From Sphingobacterium sp. GVS05A (GTDB lineage: Bacteria > Bacteroidota > Bacteroidia > Sphingobacteriales > Sphingobacteriaceae), in contig NZ_JAHXYR010000003.1 in NCBI RefSeq assembly GCF_019969845.1, positions 62,001-126,000 of the forward strand: 64,000 bases of DNA. Direction: 5' to 3'. Of the stretch, positions 9,990-19,780 are shown one piece after another. Position numbers and translations under genes: made by a program. The notes under the pieces were generated by a model. It made no database searches, was not told where the DNA came from, and saw nothing but the letters and a program-made list of their open reading frames with translations. Within the stretch, counting starts at the first letter, position 1. Each line of letters starts with the position of its first letter.

Positions 9990-10226
9990 AAATAGCTCTA
10001 CCCTTGAGGTAACATGAAGTAGGGGAATGATAAATTTGGTCTGACAATCTTCTTTCATCGAGGAGTGAATCGCAGGCAAAAACCTATCTGAAATAGTTGC
10101 AGTCTAAATGGGTTTCTATAAAAACTACTGTTGCAGACTGTTGTGCTAGAAATATGACTCTTCAGAGAAAGCTTTTTTGCGGTGTCTGTGCCCTATGAAT
10201 AGTGAGCTTGTATAATTTAGCCGACA

Positions 10227-11120
10227 CTATTTCTGATACTTTTTCCGATAATCTTGGGGAGACATCTTCATTTCTTTGGTAAAAGCTTTGGAAAAATGAA
10301 ATGGATCATAGAAATTCAATTTGAAAGCGATCTCTTTAATTTTCAGCAACGTAAATTGTAAATACGAACAGGCTCTTTGCATACGTAATTGATTGTAGTA
10401 TACCATGGGTGGATAGGATGTTTTCTGCTTGAAGAGGTTAATCAAGTGCGATTTTGAATAACTGAAATGTGCTGAAATTTCATCTAAACTAATGTTGTTC
10501 TCCAGATTGTCCTTCATAAACATGATGATATCCTGAATGATATTATCGACTTTAACTCGATTGTTTTCCTCGTATTGAGTGGAATATTTGATAGATGCCA
10601 AAAAATATTGAAGGCAGAAGCTCGTGTATTCTAAATTCTCTGGACTATAGCCCATTTCCAAATTTTTGTAAATACTTTCGAACAGCTGAAAACGATCAGT
10701 ATGTTTATTTGAGTCGGTATCATTGATATGAATGATCTGTCCGATTATGTTTTCAAAAAGGGAAGCCTCCGTGCCCTGAAAGTGAATCCAATAAATACTC
10801 CAGGGATCATTGGCTTTGGATCCATAGGAATGTGTTGTATTTTTTGGAATGATATAAAGGTCGTTCCGGGAGAGATTATACATTATTTCGTCTTGTTTGA
10901 TCCAACCGCGGCCTTTCTCACAATAGATCAAAATATATTCTGTACAGCCTTCCTGTCTATCGCGATAATGCTTTTTTGCAGTCGGATAGTAGCCGATATG
11001 TGTGATATGCAATTTTGAAGTGATATTATTCTGTGCTTGAAAGCTGCACACGGAATAAGGAAGCACAATAGCTTTCTCTCCTTTGAATCCTTCTGCAATG
11101 ACATCCGTATCTCGAATCAT
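10227..11120 (-). CDS. AraC-family transcriptional regulator
   Basis: Sugar-responsive activator type, 297 residues. The N-terminal ~170 residues resemble the cupin sensor domain of AraC proteins (TEYILIYCEKGRGWI, NDLYIIPKNTTHSYG), with the metal-free His/Tyr-rich strand pattern typical of Bacteroidota members. The C-terminal ~100 residues hold the double helix-turn-helix: ISLDEISAHFSYSKSHLINLF, then IKEIAFKLNFYDPFHFSKAF, ending in the usual MSPQDYRKKY. It is transcribed away from the sugar porter gene; the 126 bases between them contain an inverted repeat at 11144-11166. It probably controls the downstream permease-DUF5107-GH2 genes; the ligand is unknown. Confidence 0.93.
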   Translation of the reverse strand: MIRDTDVIAEGFKGEKAIVLPYSVCSFQAQNNITSKLHITHIGYYPTAKKHYRDRQEGCTEYILIYCEKGRGWIKQDEIMYNLSRNDLYIIPKNTTHSYGSKANDPWSIYWIHFQGTEASLFENIIGQIIHINDTDSNKHTDRFQLFESIYKNLEMGYSPENLEYTSFCLQYFLASIKYSTQYEENNRVKVDNIIQDIIMFMKDNLENNISLDEISAHFSYSKSHLINLFKQKTSYPPMVYYNQLRMQRACSYLQFTLLKIKEIAFKLNFYDPFHFSKAFTKEMKMSPQDYRKKYQK

Positions 11121-11143
11121 AAGTTAGGAAATTTGGTGTATGC

Positions 11144-11166
11144 TGTAAAAATAATAATATTTTACA
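11144..11166. promoter_or_regulatory. Inverted repeat in the araC / sugar-porter intergenic region
   Basis: TGTAAAA (11144-11150) and TTTTACA (11160-11166) form a perfect 7-bp inverted repeat with a 9-base AT-rich centre, in the 126-base gap between divergent genes. It could be an operator, or chance in AT-rich DNA. AraC proteins usually bind direct repeats, so the link to the neighbouring regulator is weak. Confidence 0.3.
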
Positions 11167-11246
11167 TGTTTATCGTGTTCACTTACATGATTCTCATGCA
11201 GTATTCCTGTAATTTTACGTCAATAAATCTAAATATGTAAATTCTT

Positions 11247-12635
11247 ATGCAAAAGACTGCGACGACGTATTTGCTGTTAATCACTTTTGTGGCCGCTATT
11301 GGTGGGTTTCTTTTTGGCTATGATTGGGTTGTCATTGGAGGGGCGAAACCTTTCTATGAGGCATATTTTCATTTGGAATCTGACCCAGTGCTTCAAGGTT
11401 GGGCGATGTCGTCAGCGATTGTAGGCAGCTTTATCGGCGTATTGCTTTCAGGAGGTTTGGCAGATCGTTTTGGACGAAAACCATTGATCTATACAGCCGC
11501 AATTCTATTTATTATCTCTGCGGTAGGGACGGGTATGGCTGCTAACCTTAACATCTTTATTATCTATCGAGTGCTAGGGGGGATCGGCATAGGCGTAGCT
11601 TCCAATTTGGCGCCGATGTATATTGCTGAGATAGCACCTGCGGAGAGTCGTGGAAAATTTGTTTCGATCAACCAACTGACGATTGTATTGGGTATACTCG
11701 CTGCGCAGATTGTCAATTGGCTAATTGCAAAACCTGTGTTACCTGATGAGGTTATCGCGACAACATGGAATGGACAGCAGGGCTGGCGGTGGATGTTTTG
11801 GGCAGGAGCGATTCCAGCAGTTATTTTTTTATTGCTACTTTTTCTGATCCCAGAAAGCCCCAGATGGCTATACAATAAAGGAAAACATGAAGAGGCCAGA
11901 CGTATCTTTTTGCGGATGGGTGGTGATTATTATGCTTACGAAAACATGGCTTCCATTGATGCCGCTACTAAAAACCATGATAAACTAAAGAAAAGGAACC
12001 TATTTAAGGGGAAATTACTGCAGTTGTTGCTGCTCGGAAGTTTTATCGCAGTCTTTCAACAATGGTGTGGCATCAACGTGATCTTTAATTATGCGCAAGA
12101 GATTTTTACAGCTGCGGGATACACGGTTTCAGGGATGCTCTTCAATATTATTATAACCGGTGTGATCAATGTCATCTTTACCTTCGTAGGAATGTATATG
12201 GTCGATAGGGTCGGGCGTCGCGGATTAATGTTGTTTGGTGCAGCCGGACTTTTTGGTATTTATGCGGCTTTAGGTGCTTGCTACTATTTCAATTGCAGCG
12301 GCATCTTTGTACTTCTTCTGGTATTAGCTGGAATTGCGGTTTATGCGATGACATTAGCACCGGTGACCTGGGTTATCATTGCTGAAATTTTCCCTACGGC
12401 AGTTAGAGCTCAAGCTATGGCTATAGCTACCTCGCTATTATGGATAGCATGTTTCGTACTTACTTATACCTTTCCGATATTGAACCAAAGCTTGGGAGCG
12501 GCGGGCACATTTTGGCTGTATGGAATAGTCTGCTTGATTGGCTATGTCTTTTTATGGAGGCAATTGAAAGAGACCAAAGGCAAAAGTCTCGAGGAAATTG
12601 AACAGGAATGGTCTGATGAAGCCATAACACCCTGA
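11247..12635 (+). CDS. Sugar porter family MFS transporter (XylE/GalP-like)
   Basis: Inner-membrane proton-coupled monosaccharide permease, 462 residues with 12 predicted helices. Family hallmarks: GGFLFGYDWVVIGG in helix 1, ADRFGRKP in loop 2-3, PESPRWLYNKG before the central loop, QQWCGINVIFNYA in helix 7, VDRVGRRGLM in loop 8-9, and KETKGKSLEEIE at the C-terminus. It faces the AraC gene divergently and leads a run with the DUF5107-TPR gene (71 bases downstream) and the GH2 gene. It probably imports the monosaccharide released by the GH2 enzyme. Substrate is not determined by sequence; xylose, galactose, arabinose and glucose are all carried by relatives. Confidence 0.93.
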   Translation: MQKTATTYLLLITFVAAIGGFLFGYDWVVIGGAKPFYEAYFHLESDPVLQGWAMSSAIVGSFIGVLLSGGLADRFGRKPLIYTAAILFIISAVGTGMAANLNIFIIYRVLGGIGIGVASNLAPMYIAEIAPAESRGKFVSINQLTIVLGILAAQIVNWLIAKPVLPDEVIATTWNGQQGWRWMFWAGAIPAVIFLLLLFLIPESPRWLYNKGKHEEARRIFLRMGGDYYAYENMASIDAATKNHDKLKKRNLFKGKLLQLLLLGSFIAVFQQWCGINVIFNYAQEIFTAAGYTVSGMLFNIIITGVINVIFTFVGMYMVDRVGRRGLMLFGAAGLFGIYAALGACYYFNCSGIFVLLLVLAGIAVYAMTLAPVTWVIIAEIFPTAVRAQAMAIATSLLWIACFVLTYTFPILNQSLGAAGTFWLYGIVCLIGYVFLWRQLKETKGKSLEEIEQEWSDEAITP

Positions 12636-12706
12636 TTTTTGCATATGGGAATCCATTTTTATAATTAAATCAACTTACAGTATATAACCTAATAGCTCTT
12701 TAGAAC

Positions 12707-15700
12707 ATGACAGAATTGACACGTTATCTCATTAAATCCACAGTCGATCAGCGCGGTATAGTAAAAGTTTGGGAGGAACCTGTGGCGATACCAACCTACG
12801 AGGTTGGTACGATGGAAAAAAATCCGATTTTTGCTGAAAAACGTGTGTACCAAGGTAGCTCAGGTGTGGTATATCCTTATCCCATTATTGAAAAAATTAG
12901 TGATGAGAAACAGGATAAGATCTACCAGGCACTATTTATTGAAAACGAATATATCAAAGTGATGATTCTGCCTGAACTCGGCGGAAGGATCCACATGGCC
13001 TATGATAAAGTCAGAGAACGGCATTTTGTTTATTATAATGAGGTGATAAAGCCGGCTCTGGTAGGGCTTACAGGTCCTTGGATTTCTGGGGGAATCGAGT
13101 TCAACTGGCCTCAGCATCACCGGCCAACAACCTTTATGCCAACAGAATATTTAGTTGAACATAATACAGATGGCAGTGTGACCGTATGGTGCAATGAAAT
13201 CGAACGCATGTTTCGCATGAAGGCCATGCAGGGATTTACACTTTATCCCGACAAAGCCTTTATTGAAATAAAGGTGCAGGTCTATAACCGCACGGCCTTA
13301 CCGCAAACTTTCCTCTGGTGGGCCAATCCAGCTGTTGTCGTCAATGACGACTATTACTCTGTTTTTCCACCTGATGTAAATGCAGTTTTTGATCATGGCA
13401 AAAGAGAAGTTTCAACATTTCCGATCGCGACAGGAACCTATTATAAATACGATTATTCAGCTGGAGTTGATATCGCACAATACAAAAATATTCCTGTTCC
13501 GACATCCTATATGGCCATCCAATCAAAATATAATTTTGTGGGCGGTTACGAAGCGGGAGACACCAATGCGGGGATGTTACACGTTGCGGACCACCACATT
13601 TCTCCGGGAAAGAAACAATGGACATGGGGTAACGGTGATTTTGGTTTAGCTTGGGACCGGAATCTGACAGACGAAAATGGTCCATATATCGAATTAATGG
13701 CAGGTGTTTACACCGACAATCAACCTGATTTTGCTTGGTTACAGCCTTATGAGGTGAAATCATGGTCACAATATTTTATGCCCTATGCGGCTGTTGGTCA
13801 TGTGAAGAATGCAACGAAAGATCTTGTCCTCAATATGGAGGTCCATCAGCAGCGTGCCGACATTATTCTATATGCAACAGCTGCATTTGAAGGACTTAAT
13901 GTTGTTCTGAGGGATAAGCAAGGGCGAATATATCTGGAGGAAAAGATCAATTGTTCCCCTCGTGATATTTATAAACAAACTGTTTCCGATTTGCAGAGTG
14001 ATCCATTTGATTTGATTCTATCGGTTTATGATAGTGATCAAAATGAAATGTTGCATTATCAATTGGAAAAACAAAAAGATATTACGGATATCCCAGAACC
14101 GGCTCAAGCTGCGTCAATACCAGGGGATGTTCAATCCGTGGAGGAATTGTTCCTGACAGGACAGCATCTTGAACAATATCGGCACGCAACCTATAGCCCT
14201 GTGGATTACTATCTTGAGGCATTGCGACGGGATCCGCATGATGTACGATGTAACAATGCAATGGGTGCTCTTCTATTGAGAAATGGAAAGATCGCCGAAT
14301 CCATCCCTTACTTCCGTACCGCAATTGAGCGACTTACCGAACGTAATCCAAATCCTTACGATGGCGAGGCCTATTATAATCTAGGCTTAGCTTTACAATT
14401 ATCCGGTGAGCTGGAAGTTGCCTATGCCGCTTTTTACAAGGCAACCTGGAATGCTGCCTGGCAGGATGCAGGTTATTTTGGTCTTGCACAGATAGATGCA
14501 ACGTGTGGACAGTGGGACGTTGCTTTGGAAAAAATAGAACGTTCAATAAACCGAAATTGGGAGCATCATAAAGCCCGGCAATTAAAAACTTCGATTTTAA
14601 GAAAACTGGGGCGGGTAGATGAAGCGTTGGGTTACATTAAAGATTCTCTGGAAATAGATCCATTTAATATGGGCTGTCAATTTGAATGGTACCTGCTGAC
14701 AAAGGACGAGACTATATTATTGCCTATTCTAGATTTATGTAAAATCAATGTACAGAGTGTGGTGGAATATGCGCTGGATTTTGCTCAAGCTGGTCTGTAT
14801 GAGGAAGCCATCCAGTTATTGGAAAAAACAATCGATGATCCGCAAACGGTATATCCAATGATATATTATGCGCTGGGTTATTTTAACGCCTGTATCGGAC
14901 AGAATGATCAAGCAAAAGCCTATTATGACAAAGCGCGTATCATGGACCCGACTTATTGCTTCCCAAATCGGTTGGAAGAGATCGTTATACTTCAGGATGC
15001 AATCCTGAACAAAAATGACGATGCAAAAGCATATTACTACCTGGGGAATCTATGGTACGGCAAGAGACAACATCAAGATGCGGTAGACTGCTGGGAGCAA
15101 GCAATACAATTGGATCAACAATTCCCTACCGTTTTCCGGAATCTGGCTCTGGCCTATTATAATCGAATGGATCGAAAAGAGGAGGCTATTGCTTTGCTTG
15201 AAAAAGCATTCGCATTGGATGAGACAGATGCACGGCTGCTGATGGAACTTCACCAGCTCTATAAGAAACAAGGATACAATTACGCGGAAAGATTGACGCT
15301 ATTGGATCGCTATGCAGATCTTGTCGTTAGTCGAGATGATCTTTTCTTGGAACGGATTACACTTTTCAATCTTCTGGGGCGATACGAAGAGGCTCGGCAA
15401 TTACTGGCTTCCCGACAGTTTAAACCTTGGGAAGGCGGAGAAGGGAAGGTGTCCCGTCAATATACAATCTGTCATCTGGAGCTGGCAAAAGAAAAATTAA
15501 AAGCCAATGATCCGAAGAGTGCCTTAGCCCTGTTGACAGCTATTGACAGCTATCCACATAATCTTGGTGAGGGTAAACTGATTACAATGGAGGAAAACGA
15601 TATTTATTACTACAAAGGCGTTGCATACCGTTCATTGGGAAATGAGGAGAAGGCAAGAGCCTATCTCATCAAAGCTACGCTGGGGGCTCAGGAACCTCAA

Positions 15701-16075
15701 CAGGCTCTTTTTTATAATGATCCACAACCGGATAAGATCTTTTTTCAAGGCTTGGCTTGGCTTGAGCTCAAACAAGAAGAAAGAGCTGAACAATGTTTCC
15801 AAAGTCTAATTGATCATGGTAAAACCTATTTGGACAAACCTTTTAAAATCGATTATTTTGCAGTTTCATTGCCTGATATGGATATCTGGGAGGATGACCT
15901 TGACCATAAAAATAAGATTCATTGCTTGTACGTAATGGGTTTAGGTTACTTAGGTAAAGGAGATTTGGATCTGGCTAAGGAATATCTTGCACAGGTGAGG
16001 CAATTAGAGCCCAATCATCAGGGTTGTTTATCAATACTGCGCTCTTTTATAGCGGAAGTCACCCTAAATAATTAA
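12707..16075 (+). CDS. DUF5107 domain protein with long TPR tail
   Basis: Large cytosolic-looking protein of 1122 residues; no signal peptide is visible. Residues ~45-420 match DUF5107, a galactose-mutarotase-like beta-sandwich family; motifs seen are LPELGGRIHMAYDK, GPWISGGIEFNWPQHH and the W-rich WTWGNGDFGLAWDRNL. From ~500 to the end are at least ten helical tetratricopeptide-type repeats (for example YYNLGLALQLSGELEVAYAAFYKAT, AYYYLGNLWYGKRQHQDAVDC). It sits between a sugar porter and a GH2 enzyme, 8 bases from the latter, so a role in handling the imported or released sugar is inferred. A catalytic activity has not been assigned by me; aldose-epimerase-like binding or carbohydrate sensing are possibilities. 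Confidence 0.88.
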   Translation: MTELTRYLIKSTVDQRGIVKVWEEPVAIPTYEVGTMEKNPIFAEKRVYQGSSGVVYPYPIIEKISDEKQDKIYQALFIENEYIKVMILPELGGRIHMAYDKVRERHFVYYNEVIKPALVGLTGPWISGGIEFNWPQHHRPTTFMPTEYLVEHNTDGSVTVWCNEIERMFRMKAMQGFTLYPDKAFIEIKVQVYNRTALPQTFLWWANPAVVVNDDYYSVFPPDVNAVFDHGKREVSTFPIATGTYYKYDYSAGVDIAQYKNIPVPTSYMAIQSKYNFVGGYEAGDTNAGMLHVADHHISPGKKQWTWGNGDFGLAWDRNLTDENGPYIELMAGVYTDNQPDFAWLQPYEVKSWSQYFMPYAAVGHVKNATKDLVLNMEVHQQRADIILYATAAFEGLNVVLRDKQGRIYLEEKINCSPRDIYKQTVSDLQSDPFDLILSVYDSDQNEMLHYQLEKQKDITDIPEPAQAASIPGDVQSVEELFLTGQHLEQYRHATYSPVDYYLEALRRDPHDVRCNNAMGALLLRNGKIAESIPYFRTAIERLTERNPNPYDGEAYYNLGLALQLSGELEVAYAAFYKATWNAAWQDAGYFGLAQIDATCGQWDVALEKIERSINRNWEHHKARQLKTSILRKLGRVDEALGYIKDSLEIDPFNMGCQFEWYLLTKDETILLPILDLCKINVQSVVEYALDFAQAGLYEEAIQLLEKTIDDPQTVYPMIYYALGYFNACIGQNDQAKAYYDKARIMDPTYCFPNRLEEIVILQDAILNKNDDAKAYYYLGNLWYGKRQHQDAVDCWEQAIQLDQQFPTVFRNLALAYYNRMDRKEEAIALLEKAFALDETDARLLMELHQLYKKQGYNYAERLTLLDRYADLVVSRDDLFLERITLFNLLGRYEEARQLLASRQFKPWEGGEGKVSRQYTICHLELAKEKLKANDPKSALALLTAIDSYPHNLGEGKLITMEENDIYYYKGVAYRSLGNEEKARAYLIKATLGAQEPQQALFYNDPQPDKIFFQGLAWLELKQEERAEQCFQSLIDHGKTYLDKPFKIDYFAVSLPDMDIWEDDLDHKNKIHCLYVMGLGYLGKGDLDLAKEYLAQVRQLEPNHQGCLSILRSFIAEVTLNN

Positions 16076-16083
16076 ATTCAGAC

Positions 16084-18873
16084 ATGCATCGTTATCTCAT
16101 TTTATTGCTTGCTCTTCTACAGAGCTACTGCGTTTTGGCAGTTGGAGGGCATCGGCTCAATCTTGCCGGACAATGGAGTGCACAACTTGACCCCGAGGAT
16201 ATGGGGGTGAAGAACGGTTGGACTAATAGGTCTTTCACAACACCCATTAAATTACCTGGGACAACCGACGATGCAGGACTGGGAACTGCGAATAGCTTAA
16301 CACCGGCACTAACAAAACCCCAACTTTCACATCTGACAAGGAAACATCGGTATGTGGGGGCAGCCTGGTACAGCAAGGAGCTATTTATTCCGAAAGGCTG
16401 GGTGGGTAAAGAAATGATCCTGAAACTGGAGCGGATTATATGGGAGTCTAATGTCTGGGTTGACGGAGTGGAAATTCCGCAAAAACAGCGCAGTCTGGTA
16501 GGCTCGCATGAATTTGATTTAAGTTCTTTGTTAAAGGCTGGAAAAAAGCATCGTCTGACTATACGTATTGATAACCGCAAGAAGCTGGCGATCAGTGTCG
16601 ATGATATGGCACATGCTTATACGGATCATACCCAGATTATGTGGAACGGAATGATCGGTTCGATGTACATTGAAGCATTAGATCGAGTTCATATCAAGCA
16701 AGTAAGTACTTTTCCGATTTTGACAGCAAAACGTGTGGACCTGCTGGTAGTTCTTTCAAATAAAACACAAAGAAATACCAGTAGTACACTTCGGGTAAGA
16801 ACCAAATTTAAGGGTGAGAGGAAGTATCTTCCGACAAAAGAAAAGGAAGTCTTATTAGCCCCTGGTGATTCCACTATACAATTGAGCTATGATCTGGGCG
16901 CAAATATCCGCACATGGAGCGAATTTTCACCAAATCTCTATGATGTAGAAGTGGAGTGCCAATCGGGTGAGGGAGTCAATGTGATGAGTACATCATTTGG
17001 TATGCGTGAATTGTCAAGGGAGGGAACGATCATGAAAATCAATGGGCAGCCTCTGTTTCTTCGGGGGACATTGGAATGCAGTATTTTTCCGTTGACAGGG
17101 CATCCCCCAATGGACAAAGCAGGATGGAAGAAGGTATTTTTGACTGCAAAGGAATGGGGACTCAATCATTTACGGTTCCATTCTTGGTGCCCTCCGGAAG
17201 CAGCTTTTGCTGTAGCTGATGAAATGGGGTTCTATCTTCAGGTCGAATTGCCTATCTGGGAAAATAATGCTGGTAAGGATGATGCAGTGCTACGTTTTTT
17301 ATATGAGGAAGCTGATAAGATGATCAGGCAATATGGCAATCATCCATCGTTTTGCTTTTGGAGTATGGGAAATGAGCTGAGTGGTGACTTCGATGCCCTT
17401 AACGCACTGGTAAAAAAACTGAAAGATAAAGATAAGAGACATCTATATACAGCGACATCATTTACTTTCCAACAAGCACATGGAATTGTCGGCGAACCCT
17501 TTGACGATTTTCTGATTACGCAGTGGACGGCAAAGGGATGGGTGAGAGGGCAGGGGGTCTTTAATAGTGAACCTCCTGTCTTTAATAAAAATTACAGCGC
17601 TTCATTGGATGGCGTTTCTATTCCTGTGGTTACTCATGAGATCGGGCAATATGCTGTTTATCCCAATTTGGAGGAGATCAAAAAGTACACAGGTGTTTTA
17701 AAGCCTTTAAACTTTATTGCTGTAGCCGAAGATCTGAAACGCAAGGGTTTATTGCATAAAGCGAAGGCATATACCATGTCGTCAGGCAAGTTGGCAGCAA
17801 TTCTCTATAAAGAAGAGCTGGAACGGGCCTTAAAAACACCAGGCATCAGTGGTTATCAACTATTGGATCTCCATGATTTTCCGGGCCAAGGTACAGCTTT
17901 GGTGGGACTATTGGATGCCTTTTGGGATAGTAAGAACATTCTTTCGGCGGCTGAATTTAGACAGTTTTGTGCACCAGTAGTTCCCCTGCTCCAGTTTTCC
18001 AAAGCCGTATATACCAATGATGAAGTATTTGAGGGGATTTTAGATATCAGCAATTATGGAGGTGCAGCATTGTGCGATCAGTTGGTCGAGTGGTCTATGA
18101 AAGATGGTACGAAAACTGTTGCAAAAGGCCTCTTTCAGACAGTCGTAGGTCAGGGGTACAACGGGAATGTAGGCCGCTTTGAAGTCCCACTGCAGGCGAT
18201 ACAACAAGCCAAAAAGTTGACAGTTCATATTAATCTCAAAGGCACTAGCTATGAAAATCATTGGAATATATGGGTGTATCCTAAAGAAAATCAAATTGAT
18301 TTTGCTGATGTAAGCTATACAAGGGAGCTGGACGAAGCTTTACGGCTGTTGCAGGCAGGTAAAAAGGTTCTTTTAAATCCTGATTGGAAAAAAATTACAG
18401 GTATAGAAGGCAAGTTTGTTCCGGTATTTTGGAGCCCGGTACATTTTCCGAAGCAGGCTGGGACAATGGGATTGCTCTGTGATCCAAAACATCCTGTATT
18501 CGCTGATTTTCCGACAGAGGGACATACCGATTGGCAATGGTGGGACTTACAGATCAAATCGACAACAATGTTGATGGATCAGATCAAAGGCGGCGAAACT
18601 CTTGTTGAGATGATAGATAATTTTGCAAACAATAGAAAATTGGCTTCACTATTTGAGGGGACAGTGGGGAATGGCAAACTGATGGTAGCTTCATTTGATC
18701 TCGCGACTGATTTGGACCAGCGACCTGTTGCAAAACAGATGCTGCAATCCATACTCTCCTATATGAATAGTTCGAGGTTTGCACCAAAGGTTATCGAAAA
18801 TCCTGAGGTATTGCAGAAGATTTTGCAATATAAAGAATTGCAGGAAAAGGCTGCTCCAGGTGCTATTTATTAA
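16084..18873 (+). CDS. Glycoside hydrolase family 2 enzyme, secreted
   Basis: Exported retaining glycosidase, 929 residues, with a signal peptide (residues 1-20, LILLLALLQSYCVLA). Order: jelly-roll sugar-binding domain (~25-200, with AWYSKELFIPKGW and WESNVWVDG), immunoglobulin-like domain (~200-305), then the TIM barrel (~310-600). The acid/base is E431 in FCFWSMGNELSG, and the nucleophile is most likely E519 in VVTHEIGQYAVYPN. The last ~300 residues form an extra C-terminal region with a glutamine-amidotransferase-like look, found in several Bacteroidota GH2 proteins. The substrate could be a beta-galactoside, beta-mannoside or beta-glucuronide; motifs do not decide. It starts 8 bases after the DUF5107 gene. 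Confidence 0.9.
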   Translation: MHRYLILLLALLQSYCVLAVGGHRLNLAGQWSAQLDPEDMGVKNGWTNRSFTTPIKLPGTTDDAGLGTANSLTPALTKPQLSHLTRKHRYVGAAWYSKELFIPKGWVGKEMILKLERIIWESNVWVDGVEIPQKQRSLVGSHEFDLSSLLKAGKKHRLTIRIDNRKKLAISVDDMAHAYTDHTQIMWNGMIGSMYIEALDRVHIKQVSTFPILTAKRVDLLVVLSNKTQRNTSSTLRVRTKFKGERKYLPTKEKEVLLAPGDSTIQLSYDLGANIRTWSEFSPNLYDVEVECQSGEGVNVMSTSFGMRELSREGTIMKINGQPLFLRGTLECSIFPLTGHPPMDKAGWKKVFLTAKEWGLNHLRFHSWCPPEAAFAVADEMGFYLQVELPIWENNAGKDDAVLRFLYEEADKMIRQYGNHPSFCFWSMGNELSGDFDALNALVKKLKDKDKRHLYTATSFTFQQAHGIVGEPFDDFLITQWTAKGWVRGQGVFNSEPPVFNKNYSASLDGVSIPVVTHEIGQYAVYPNLEEIKKYTGVLKPLNFIAVAEDLKRKGLLHKAKAYTMSSGKLAAILYKEELERALKTPGISGYQLLDLHDFPGQGTALVGLLDAFWDSKNILSAAEFRQFCAPVVPLLQFSKAVYTNDEVFEGILDISNYGGAALCDQLVEWSMKDGTKTVAKGLFQTVVGQGYNGNVGRFEVPLQAIQQAKKLTVHINLKGTSYENHWNIWVYPKENQIDFADVSYTRELDEALRLLQAGKKVLLNPDWKKITGIEGKFVPVFWSPVHFPKQAGTMGLLCDPKHPVFADFPTEGHTDWQWWDLQIKSTTMLMDQIKGGETLVEMIDNFANNRKLASLFEGTVGNGKLMVASFDLATDLDQRPVAKQMLQSILSYMNSSRFAPKVIENPEVLQKILQYKELQEKAAPGAIY

Positions 18874-19016
18874 GTTGATGCATTCAGGTTAAAGTCAGTA
18901 TATCAATAAGTTTAATAAAAAAGAAGTTGCAGGACTTAGGTGAAACAAAAAAATAATATAGATTATAAGCTGATGCGCAAGTAATTAATTTTATGAGAAA
19001 ATGAAACTTTAAATAA

Positions 19017-19070
19017 AAAAAGCAGTGCTGTTGAAATAATTGCTAAATTGTCTCAACAGCACTGCTTTTT
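19017..19070 (+). terminator. Strong terminator after the GH2 gene
   Basis: An 18-bp perfect inverted repeat (AAAAAGCAGTGCTGTTGA, 19017-19034, with 19053-19070) with an 18-base loop ends in TTTTT. It separates the permease-DUF5107-GH2 genes from the ECF sigma gene. Because of the flanking A and T runs it could work in either direction. The 143 bases between GH2 and this hairpin show nothing else. Confidence 0.88.
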
Positions 19071-19118
19071 ACCGGAAAAGGAAAACGACCAATATACTGA
19101 AGCGTTGAGACTTGGGTT

Positions 19119-19697
19119 ATGAGAAAAGAATTTTATGAAGCTAATTTGATTCAGGATCTCGCTATGGGAAGTGAGGTCGCTTTGCTACAGTTTTACCAGC
19201 TGTATGCAGATCGAATCTTTGATGTTTCCTTTCATTTGCTGAAAGATACGGGGTGGAGCGAAGATATTGTGCAGGAAGTGTTTGTTAAGTTGTGGACCAA
19301 TCGTATGAGCTTAAAACAAGATTTGGATCTTTGGCCATTTCTATATGTTTTGGCCAAAAGAGAGTGCTTTAACAAATTAAGGAGTATTAAGCGTTCGCAT
19401 GCTGCTTTTGAACGATTAGCATATCACATCGAAAGCCAATCGGATACCGCTGATCGAATGGTCGAGCGAAAAGAGCTGTCCGAGGAAATTGAGGGTTACC
19501 TTTCCCAGTTGCCAGCTCAACAAAAACTTATATTTACCTTGAGCAGGGTAGATGGAGTTTCCTGTCAACAAATAGCCGAGGAACTGAACCTCTCTAAAAA
19601 CACGGTAAAAAATCACCTTGCCCGAGCGTCGAAATCCCTGAAACAGGTCCGATCTGGAAGAAACCTGTTATTATCCCTATTTTTTTATTTTTTTTAA
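19119..19697 (+). CDS. ECF-type RNA polymerase sigma-70 factor
   Basis: Extracytoplasmic-function sigma factor, 192 residues. Region 2 (~20-75) contains YADRIFDVSFHLLKDTGWSE followed by DIVQEVFVKLW; region 4 (~120-180) has the helix-turn-helix VSCQQIAEELNLSKNTVKNH. There is no sigma region 1.1 or 3. The last residues (LLLSLFFYFF) are hydrophobic, as in many Bacteroidota ECF factors. It is followed by fecR, susC with an STN domain and susD, the standard arrangement in which a TonB-dependent receptor signals across the envelope to release the sigma factor. It probably transcribes the susC operon and perhaps itself. Confidence 0.95.
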   Translation: MRKEFYEANLIQDLAMGSEVALLQFYQLYADRIFDVSFHLLKDTGWSEDIVQEVFVKLWTNRMSLKQDLDLWPFLYVLAKRECFNKLRSIKRSHAAFERLAYHIESQSDTADRMVERKELSEEIEGYLSQLPAQQKLIFTLSRVDGVSCQQIAEELNLSKNTVKNHLARASKSLKQVRSGRNLLLSLFFYFF

Positions 19698-19780
19698 AAA
19701 AAGAATATTTCATGTAGTCCTTTTTTGCTTTTGTGGTGTACCGTCTAAAATAAACTTAGAAAGTACCAACCAATTTGACC

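Noticed and set aside
10103..10150. CAGTCT / AGACTG inverted repeat in the 237-base gap between the crotonase and AraC genes
   Set aside because: Only 6 bp with a loop of about 35 bases and no T-run. I see no gene, RNA or convincing site in this gap.
13341..13769. 142-codon minus-strand open frame inside the DUF5107 gene
   Set aside because: Antisense shadow, no recognisable motif.
16125..16580. 151-codon minus-strand open frame inside the GH2 gene
   Set aside because: Antisense to the signal peptide and sugar-binding domain of a clear GH2 protein; low-complexity Ser/Pro/Arg composition.
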